From Cladocopium goreaui (lineage: Eukaryota; Sar; Dinophyceae; Suessiales; Symbiodiniaceae): 64,000 nucleotides of DNA. The translations under genes and the position numbers were made by a program. The notes under the pieces are model-generated. The model did not search any database and was not told the origin of the DNA. It was given only the letters and a program-made list of their open reading frames with translations. This document shows, one piece after another, positions 55,246 to 64,000 of this stretch (the first letter of the stretch is position 1; each line of letters begins with the position of its first letter). The stretch spans positions 241,001 to 305,000 of the forward strand of contig CAMXCT020001990.1 in NCBI GenBank assembly GCA_947184155.2, read 5' to 3'.

Positions 55246-57938
55246 TATCAATATGTTTGGAAAATATGTATATATATATATACATGTATGCTGACATATG
55301 GATACATATGGCACATGTTCAAAACGATACAATACATGTGATTTTCATGGGGGATGGAAACATGTTGGGCCTAGCATATTGGGGATGAAATGGCGCAAGA
55401 AAAAATGAAACGGCCATGGTACCTAAAATGCAAATCAATATTCAACACATCTCACAAACACTTCTATATTGGGTGGATGTTGGTGAGTTATTATTAAATA
55501 GCAAGAACCACAGAGTCACACAGTTTATCACACTTTACTGGGTGAACTGCATGCCATATGATGCCATATGTACTGGTCTGCATTCCCATATGGACCCATA
55601 TGCCGTGGATTCCAACCGCATCCGGGAAGCAGTTCTGCGACTAATCGATTGGTGTCACCTGCCAACCTCAGATCCCAAAGTTGGGAGACGACTGTACCCT
55701 CCAGTGTCAAACATGGCGGGAACATCTCATGTCATTGGAGGTTTTAGGTCTGAAAAATCCACGATCAGCCAGATGGATTTTCCAGCCATGTTTGATTGCC
55801 AGAGACTCATGTAAGGGAATACCATTTAAAACCGGGAAACCATGCGATCTAATTGGGAAAGATTTGGAGAAATCTTAAGACATATATAACTGGTTGATGG
55901 TTGAGCCATCGCCCAATTGGGATGATTATGATCCTATTTCAAGCCACTACTTGGGATTAATATTGTTAGACCAGCAGCTTGTTCCAAGCCAACCCCCAAA
56001 AGAAAATAGTAGCTTGGTGGTCATCGTATCAAATACATTATTTTTCAAAGAAATGAAGCTACCAAGCTGTCGTTCAGCGTTCAGCCATTGTACCACTAAT
56101 TTTGGAGATTCTTTGGCGGGATGAGAGGGCGATCCTGGAATAGTACCATGTAAGTATCAGATTATATTATCATTTGGGAGGTACGAGTACCCCCATAATT
56201 CATAGACCAGGCTTGACATTCATCTGGGCTTGGCATTAATATTTTCGGGGCTCGGGGCTGGAGCCATGGGGGGAATGTAGTGATCCAACCCGCGTTTTGC
56301 TGATGTCCCGTTCTTGGTTCCCAAGCATGTTGAATTGTGAAATGGGAATCAGTACTGTGGTAACTTCAAGAATACCAGCCCACAACTGACGGTTTTTTCC
56401 CCTCCAGGAAAGGTTGGGCATACACGCCGGGGTCGAGGGGGTCGCCTTCTTCCATGCCTTCGGCTTGGTGAATGAAATGTTGCTCCCCGTCGTCGGCGGT
56501 CCAAACGTACGTGGACGTGAGCCCGTAGATGGCATGTTTAGATATATATCTTTACATGCTTAGGGTTTATCTATCATCAATATGTTCATGTCATGACCTT
56601 GCCGAGCAGCAAAATCTCCCGCATCGCTTGGTACCTGGGCTATAGGGAAAATTGCGGCGAAATGTGAGATAATACATGGGAATAACTTGGTTTATAGCAA
56701 TAACGAAAAAAATCAGAACATTTTAGAATATATTTCGGATGTACCACTGTACTTTAGGATTGTGTCTTATCAAAATTATGTTGAGTTTTTCTTTTTGTGT
56801 GTGTATTGGTATATGTATATAAATATAAATGTACAATCCATCATGGTTAACTATAAAGCGAATGCTATTTTCTCAAGCACTGCAAGTAGGGGATCGACAA
56901 TAATAAACAACAAATTGCACATGGATATATGGTGTATATATATATAATGTTTATTTATCCCCCAGTGAATTCGGCTGGATAGTGAAATATGATTGAACCA
57001 TATTATGTAAATTATATAATGGACCGTGGACCCTTGGATGTTCAATAAAAATCGGTTGTTCTGCAGATGCCACTCATTTGGACCAGGAATGACACAAAAC
57101 AAAAAACAACAATAGCTTTCAAAAGTCTGAACTTGTCAAACGCAATAGCATACCATCTTGCAATTAAACATGGCTGCAAATGATTTTCCCATTGAAACCT
57201 CCATAATTCATTTAGGTATTTCCCAGCCAGCCATGTTTGATTACCGAAGGGCATACTGTACTTTTCCATATTTTCCTTAAACTAAAAAACATGTCCCAAG
57301 TTCCAAGTCTCATACGTCCATCACCAAGTTACTGCGTAAAATATGCCGTACCAAAGACTTTTTTCATCGCCTGCAGAAAAATCTGTGCACTCTGCAAAGG
57401 GATGTCCGGGTCGAATTGGGTTGCTATTCCGTCCCTTCGCTTTACTGCTAACCAGACTGCAATTGCATCACCATTCCAGTCAACCACTCGAATCTGTTTG
57501 AAACATGTTCAAACTCACATATGATAGCAGTATGAGCAATCTCAGAAACTCAAGGTTAAGAAAAAAAACATATAATTTAGAAGGTCCCGTCGCTTACCAC
57601 ATGTTTGCACAACAATCTTGTATGATCACGTCTGATGATGCATGGAAATGTTTGGGCGGTATCGCTTATTTATATAAAGGAAAATGAAGTATTTGCACAG
57701 GTATGACGTAATCGTCAAATGGGGAATCGCTATTTGGGAATGTGCCATGGCTTACCTCATCCCCAACAAAGCGTTTGAGGACCGGCAGTCAGACACTTTG
57801 CCACAAGGAAACAAAAGCCCGACATTTGGTTCTTCAGTCAATGTTCTCAAGTTGTACTTTTTGAGTGAAGGGCACTAAAGGATAGTAAACGAATAGTCTG
57901 TGCCCAGTATATACGGGACTTTGTGAATAATCAAGATT

Positions 57939-59297
57939 AATTACTTTACTTCGAGTTATCCCCACCATGACATCTATACGTTTTGTTACTGGCAAATCTT
58001 CTGGCATTCTATCTGACATATCTTCTGGCATTTTATCTGGCATATCTTCTGGCATTCTATCTGGCATATCTTCTGGCATTCTACCTGGCATATCTTCTGG
58101 CATTCTACCTGGCATATCTTCTGGCATATGTTCTGGCATATCTTCTGGCATATTATCTGGCATTCTATCTGGCATATCTTCTGGCATATTATCTGGCATA
58201 TCTTCTGGCATTCTATCTTTCAAACATTCTGGCACTTTATCTGGCATACCTTCTGGCATACCTTCTGGCATTCTATCTGGCATTCTATGTGGCATATCTT
58301 CTGGCATTCTATCTTGCATATCTTATAGCTTTCTATCTGGCATATCTTCTGGCATTCTATCTGGCCGTTGAGGTCCAGCGGTGCACACTGAGCTGAGCAG
58401 GTCCCAGGTTGAGGTCCAGCGGTGCACACTGAGCTGGGAAGGTCCCAGGTTGAGGTCCAGCGGTGCACACTGAGCTGGGCAGGTCCCAGGTTGAGGTCCA
58501 GCGGTGCACACTGAGCTGGGCAGGTCCCAGGTTGAGGTCCAGCGTTGCACACTGAGCTGGGCAGGTCCCAGGTTGAGGTCCAGCGGTGCACACTGAGCTG
58601 TCCAGCGGTGCACATGGGAAGGTCCCAGTTTGAGGTCCAGCGGTGCACACTGAGCTGGGAAGGTCCCAGGTTGAGGTCCAGCGGTGCACACTGAGCTGGG
58701 CAGGTCCCAGCCAGCGGTGCACACTGAGCTGGGCAGGTCCCAGGTTGAGGTCCAGCGTTGCACACTGAGCTGGGCAGGTCCCAGGTTGAGGTCCAGCGGT
58801 GCACACTGAGCTGTCCAGCGGTGCACATGGGAAGGTCCCAGTTTGAGGTCCAGCGGTGCACACTGAGCTGGGAAGGTCCCAGTTGAGGTCCAGCGGTGCA
58901 CACTGAGCTGGGCAGGTCCCAGGTTGAGGTCCAGCGGTGCACACTGAGCTGGCAAGGTCCCAGGTTGAGGTCCAGCGGTGCACACTGAGCTGGGCAGGTC
59001 CCAGGTTGAGGTCCAGCGGTGTACACTGAGCTGGGCAGGTCCGAGGTTGAGGTCCAGCGGTGCACACTGAGCTGGGAAGGTCCCAGGTTGAGGTCCAGCG
59101 GTGCACACTGAGCTCGGACGTTGGCGAAGAGCTTGGCGAAGAGTTGGCGAGGCAACAGTGGACGTGGAAGTGGAAGAGGAGGGGGAGGAGGCGGACGAGG
59201 ACGAGGAGGAGGAAGAGGAGAGCTAGTCGAGGAGGAGGAGGAGGAGGAGAAGAACAACTCTGATAAAATCTAACAACCCTCACCTGGCAAATGGGAA
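57939..59297 (+). mobile_element. Element copy E3, longest of the family
   Basis: The left end is AATTACTTTACTTCGAGTTATCCCCACC and the right end CTGATAAAATCTAACAACCC with CTCACCTGGCAAATGGG. The interior has a TCTGGCAT 12-mer array (57,990-58,365), about 17 copies of the 41-base unit, the GGCGAAGAG segment and a long GAGGAG purine tract. The right flank lacks AATTACTTT, so that sequence looks like part of the element's left end rather than a simple target duplication. Confidence 0.75.
58370..59115 (+). repeat. 41-bp minisatellite inside E3 with a 212-bp higher-order unit
   Basis: The unit is CTGGGAAGGTCCCAG, GTTGAGGTCCAGCGG, TGCACACTGAG (41 bases), with CTGGGA..TCCCAG able to form a short hairpin. 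An irregular joint GAGCTGTCCAGCGGTGCACA occurs twice, 212 bases apart (58,601 and 58,813), showing a duplicated block of several units. Confidence 0.9.
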
Positions 59298-62200
59298 AAA
59301 ATATGCCATTGGAACAAAATAAATTTGCAATACGATGGAGTATGATGGAGCGCTTCGGGGCATAGCGGGTCCATCGAACCTTTCTTCGGGAGTTTGCAGG
59401 TTACATGTTACTGTATGTGTTTTTTGCATGTAGCATGTCTGTGCGCCCCAGATTGTGTAACGCATATCTTACCTGCAAATTCATATTATGATTGTCTTTG
59501 TCAAAATTCATTATTGCTCTCACCCGGGCAAGAAAATCCAAATGATGCACATGTGAATCTATATTGGGCTACATGTGCTAGCAGCAGGAGGTCCCACCCC
59601 CAACAAAACATGTGAACAAATGGAACTAATGATGGTCATCCCACTGTAAATGGCCAGAACACATGGAACTCATGAGGATCATCCTACTGTAAAAGGCCAA
59701 ATGGAAAGTACGAGACAACAAAAGACGATTGAATCTATTCACTACTGTATTTGAAACCAAAACACCTCCAAGCTTCTACACGTCAAGGAACACATGTGAT
59801 GTCAAAAAAAAACGCACGATCCTTATTCCGCACCCCCACAGGAACGGAGAGCCTCAACTATAATTTGGTTTACAAACCCCTGTCCGAAATCAACTAAAGA
59901 AACTAACATACCCATGTTTTGTTTTTTAATTCCAATAAATCTTGCTGTTTGTTGGTAAGCCTAAATATAAACAAACTTACCTAACGGGACCCTTCCTGTC
60001 CTTGAACCTCAGCCACGTCCCATATCAAGCCTCCTCCTCCGTTGCCAAGAACACATCTACCAATGGTTGTGCTGGGACCACGTTGTAGTGACCTCAACGA
60101 CCCCACAATCAGCGTACTTCGTCCCGGCCAGGGAGTTCAACAAAAGCACATTGGAAAATTGGACAATGGAACTTTTAGGACGGGATGGAAAAGTGCCAAG
60201 AGAATTCAAATCCTTTACAGCTTGGAATCAGCAACTAGGACTCCTTGTTCTTTGGATGCCTTGGGCTGTCACCCTTGACAGCCCCCGCTGCTGGATTATT
60301 ATCTATATACTCTGTATATGTATTTATGTGCAACAAACCGCCGACCACCCCAGCAACCCTTGCAAGAATATATTGAGAAAAAATACTTAAAAATGCTGAC
60401 CGAATCATTGAATTAATGATTTGAAGGGATACTTTGACAGGATTTGGTGAGTTTTTAGATCCATTGGATCTATTGGACCCATGAAAACCAGGGTGAATGG
60501 TGAGTCGGCGGGTGGTTTTTTTCTTGGGGTATCAAAGGAAATCCACGAGAAAATGGAATCTATAGTAGTTGTTTTTCCCCGGCCCTGGTGCATACAATAA
60601 ATGTGGTTTCCGGGTATTCCATTACTGCAGAATCACTGATAAGTATCCCGCATATGAGACCCAACTACAAAACAGTATATATATATATATATATATATAC
60701 AAAATAGGGGTTGCTTATGCACCTTAGCCTGGAGCCAAGGATTTAAGCCAAGATTTGGGATAGAATCCAGCTGGTCTGAGACCAAAGGGGCCTGGATAGA
60801 ATCCCTGGCTTGACCCCACGGTAAAAACAATGCAAAATATTAAAAAAAAACAGCAAAGGGTTTTGGAGATAAAAATCCAAAGGCTTGAGATAACCCAACG
60901 AATCATCAGAAAGAATATGTCAGAGATAGAATCCCTGGGCCCGAGAAGCACATGCCAAAAGTGTCTTCAACTGAATTGATATATGGGATGTACATGATGT
61001 ACTAAACAAAAAACAACCGTTTTGCATGTGTATCGTGTGGGCTTAATGCTTTTGCAATATATGCTATGCTGATTGCAGCCTGTTTGTTTATCTAGGGCCA
61101 ACTTCGAACAACCATTTTGTTAGAAACTGTTCGAGATGTTCGAGCAAAAAAACACAGGATGTGCAGTGCGAGTTCGGAGTGGCAAACACCTACAAAACAT
61201 GATTATTCTACATTATATATATGATCCATATATGAATCACCAAACATTCCAAACCATTGCCGGAAATAAAATCCAAGGTTTGAGGTTTTGGAATTCCCAA
61301 GGTCACCTAGATGAAATCCCATGAGCTGAGATTTGGCATTTTATTAACTAGGCCAAGGATGCCAAAGATAAAATCCAAGGTCTGACAAACAAGCATAGAT
61401 ATATCATAGAAATAAAATCCCTTGGTCTAGCATCCAACATCTTCTCATTGTTTGAAGCCGTGCTCTGGATAAAATCCATGGGTCAAACATCAAATTTTCC
61501 CTGGCTGAAATCCCTAAAAAGGTTTGAAGACTTTAACTCGAGGCTCCAGCCTAGGGATTTCAGCCAGGCATACCAGACGGCTATATACAAATGAATCTAA
61601 ACATATATAATATATGTTGATTAAATATTGATTACTACAATGCCGTGGGCGCTTCCTAAACAGGGTTACCCACAACCATTGGTGTCCGTCCCCTCACAAA
61701 ATGACCGATGTTGGGTGATCCCATTTGGAATTAACCCGCGGCTGGGCCACATCTCTCCTCGCGAACGTCGTACACTGGAGAACTGGCGGATTTGCTCCCA
61801 AAGCTACCTTGGCGGCTGGGAAAACACATTGGTTTCAAAAAGATTCAATGGATTGGTTCAAGCAAAATTTACAGGAAAGCCACATACTAAATGGGAAAAT
61901 CTATGGTTTCCTGTAGATTTTCCCTTAAATCAATGCATTGAAAGATACGTGCTATGCTTTCTATTATCAACTATCTACTTGATGATTCACTCCACTTAGC
62001 AGCTGGTTTGCAAGTGGGTTTATAACAGTTATAGGCGGGATATGATGGGATTCGTAATGTGGTGCATCCAGTAGGCCATCCCACATTGGGGTCTATGAAA
62101 TTGATTATGCTTTCGATAAAACCTCCACCGAGAAACAATGAGCAACGAAGGTTGACAGGACGGAAATCCGCACTAAATGGATATAGTCGCTGTTAGTGGG

Positions 62201-63030
62201 TGAAGGCTATGTCCAAAGTATGCCCCTATCACTGCGTAGGATGACCCCCAAATGGTGTTTTACGGGATAATTTATCAATTACTGTGCTTTCATGTGCTTT
62301 CTATTTTATAATTTGGAGCAACCCTGGAATCAAAAGATGGACAAGTAAATTCCTGGCAAAATGCACAGTCAGAACTGCTTGAACTTAAAATCTATGGTTG
62401 AAACCCCTGGAGGCAGGGGCCAGCAAATGATATATAGGTCTCTGTTGGTGCTTGCCTATAGGCTAACAAGTGGATTTGTGGTGGATATGTCTAGAGTTAG
62501 ATGGGCTATCATAAACAAACCTAAAACTGCTGGGCCTGTACGGGCGGGAATGGATAGAAATACAAGTGATTGTGCCGGTTGCCAAAGAAGATTCGTAAAA
62601 ACAAATCAATGGAAACACGTGGTGTTGTCTCCAAACGTGGAATTTCAATATTTGATCTGTTTGGTAGTTTCCCCTGAAACATTGGAAAGTCATTCTATTT
62701 CTATTTATTTCTAGGGTTGACCATAAGCACATGTGACACCATCAGGTAATTTTTTTAAGCATCAAATGTCGTCCCCCGCTTTTGCTTGGCAAACTCCCGG
62801 TTTCTGGTACTTATGGCCCTTATGGCCAATAAAATATGCAAACTACCTATATAGCCTATAACCTGTAGCAAAAAAAATCTATGCAAACTACCTAGATAGC
62901 CTATAACCTATAGCAGAAAAAACAGTGATCGGAATGCAATATAGAAACAATCCCTCACTCAAAATCGAACAAATAGAACATATTTGAAATGAAACATACC
63001 CTCCGCTAATCAAACGTGGCTGCTTGGAAA
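59298..63030. other. long stretch without a supported gene
   Basis: Composition resembles 51.9-57.9 kb. Two approximately 50-base copies (CATGGAACTAATGATGGTCA-like, ending CTGTAAATGGCC) lie at 59,609-59,705. Open frames such as that at 61,628-61,999 have no splice logic or recognised family. Confidence 0.45.
60720..61575. repeat. degenerate repeat field with GATAAAATCC..GGTTTGA motif
   Basis: Ten or so diverged copies of G(A/G)(G)ATA(A/G)AATCC followed by C(A/T)(A/G)GG(T/C)(C/T)TGA lie at irregular spacing. The region is framed by AGCCTGGAGCCAAGGATTTA (about 60,727) and GGCTCCAGCCTAGGGATTTC (about 61,542), which are partly inverted relative to each other. Confidence 0.5.
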
Positions 63031-63061
63031 GTTTGTTTTGTTCGATGCTTTTCCCAGCTCT

Positions 63062-63240
63062 AAAAGAAGAAAACATGGAAGAAGAAGAAGAAGGAGAAGA
63101 AGGAGAAGAGGAAAACGAGCGGATGCAAAGGCACTCACCTGGCCGGTGGGGAAAATTACCTTACTTCGAGTGATCCCCGCTCTGACACAAAATTCTGACA
63201 TAGTTTCTGACATATGCTCTGCAGCTCCGGAGCTGGGGAC
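63062..63240 (+). mobile_element. Element copy E4: tail-to-head junction fragment
   Basis: A GAAGAAGGAGAAG purine tract is followed by the family tail CTCACCTGGCCGGTGGGG, then AAAATTACCTT (63,152-63,162), then the family head ACTTCGAGTGATCCCC and a few CTGACATA-type units. Tail and head are joined directly, unlike E1-E3. Confidence 0.65.
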
Positions 63241-64000
63241 AGGGTTCGGTTCCGGGTTCGGTCTCACAGATTCCCTGCTGGCGATATGGCGTTGTCCAGC
63301 GAGGAAGAAGAAGGTAGTGAGGGAGTGAAGAGAGTGAGTGAGACAGGAGTGAGTGAAGGGTTGCACTTGCACTGTTGCACAATTGAACAATTCTAGACCC
63401 TCGGGAAAAAGGCCAAGGAACTGCGTCCGTTCTTGGCGATGGACTGGTCCTGAGATGATCGTCGGGGAGTCGGGGACCCATCTTTCAGGGCTGGCATGAT
63501 TTTGGCATATCGACATATCATGATAATGATATCATCATGCTATTGCTAATGCTAATCACATGTTCACTATACTTGGAAGTTTTTCATTAGACAAGAACCA
63601 CAAACATGTGCTAATCAACATACCACTTTGTTCACTATACTGTACTGGTTCATTATACTTGTCTTGGTGCATATTTTTTGCAACACCACAAGCATGTTGA
63701 ACAGCAAGACGTATCTTTCAGCGATTTTCTTAGACCACCTCGAGTCGTGACCTCCTTGTGGCCATGAATTGCTGGCAAGCCCTGGCTGCTGTTTTTTTCC
63801 CGCAGCGATTGCATAGTTTATAGTAACCACCAAAACAAAAGAAGACTATTCAAATTGACACTATACATGTACAGTATTATATATATATATCTTCAATAGA
63901 ATATTCTTTTTTATTCTTTAGTTGCTATAAGTCTAATTATATCTAATTATGTTCTCGCTGGTAATTTAACATAGCCATGGAAACTGGCCAGTTTGTAGAA
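63241..64000. other. no gene seen
   Basis: The minus strand is open over 63,010-63,516 but the frame runs through E4 and a purine tract, so it is not counted as a gene. The remainder is AT-rich with no signal. Confidence 0.4.

Larger units (their letters stand above)
51896..57938. other. long stretch without a supported gene
   Basis: The sequence changes character here: the TGAC/TCAG intron-type motifs disappear and the sequence is AT-rich, with short TATATA runs. Open frames on both strands are short and lack splice logic. Short dispersed repeats containing CAGCCATG..TGATTACC.GAGGG occur near 52,984, 53,355, 55,786 and 57,228. Confidence 0.45.

Noticed and set aside
57834-58396. Frames such as MPEDMPDRMPED and LAFYLAYLLAFYLAY in E1-E3
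   Set aside because: They are translations of the TCTGGCAT 12-base repeat in different frames and strands; they resemble membrane or coil proteins only by chance.
58220-59283. Long frames with LSVHRWTSTWDLPSS and QPGTCPAQCAPLD
   Set aside because: These are translations of the 41-base minisatellite, which shifts frame every unit and so keeps all minus frames open.
63010-63516. 168-residue minus-strand frame across E4
   Set aside because: It reads through the element tail-head junction and a purine tract; composition changes abruptly and no exon neighbours fit.

Overview
The window looks like nuclear DNA of a dinoflagellate, most likely a Suessiales/Symbiodiniaceae-type genome. This is inferred from gene architecture, not from any marker gene. 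The reasons are: many short exons separated by introns full of low-complexity TGAC/TCAG/CTAGA/ATCATC motifs; 3' splice sites that are almost always AG followed by G; 5' splice sites that use GT but also, apparently, GC and GA; every convincing gene on the minus strand, head to tail; and large intronic or intergenic minisatellites. No rR/tRNA, bacterial operon, CRISPR or organelle signal was seen. All exon models were built by eye from reading frame, splice-site form and codon-phase agreement, without transcript data.

Layout, in the minus-strand direction of transcription (right to left). 59.3-64 kb and 51.9-57.9 kb hold no gene I can support; they are AT-rich and carry dispersed and degenerate repeats. 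Gene G (51,469 to about 47,641) follows, and its first intron consists almost entirely of one copy of a recurring element. Gene F1 (47,602-43,749) starts 39 bases after the putative end of gene G. Gene F2 has an unresolved start and ends at 37,128; gene E runs from 36,732 to 33,698; gene D lies at 31,159-30,578. A nested satellite (27.3-29.2 kb) separates gene D from gene C (27,090-18,648), a 13-exon model of about 1,388 residues in which all phases agree except for one missing base. Gene H (from 18,266) and gene B (16,399 to 11,021 or beyond, 12 short exons, mostly phase 0-0) follow. A 2.2-kb terminal-inverted-repeat element lies at 8,575-10,774. Gene A (8,175-3,162) encodes a cytosine-5 DNA methyltransferase-like protein and is the only gene whose family I recognise.

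Three kinds of repeat dominate: the 2.2-kb inverted-repeat element built from opposed TTTTCCACA/TGTGGAAAA arrays; a family of at least four copies (14.2, 50.2, 57.9 and 63.1 kb) with conserved ends and internal 12-bp and 41-bp minisatellites, one of which forms a whole intron (introner-like); and a roughly 100-bp satellite with a nested variable 9-bp repeat. Genes B to H are unknown proteins, partly acidic or Ala-rich, partly basic or Cys-rich, so I cannot say how they work together. The methyltransferase is the only link to chromatin that the sequence supports.
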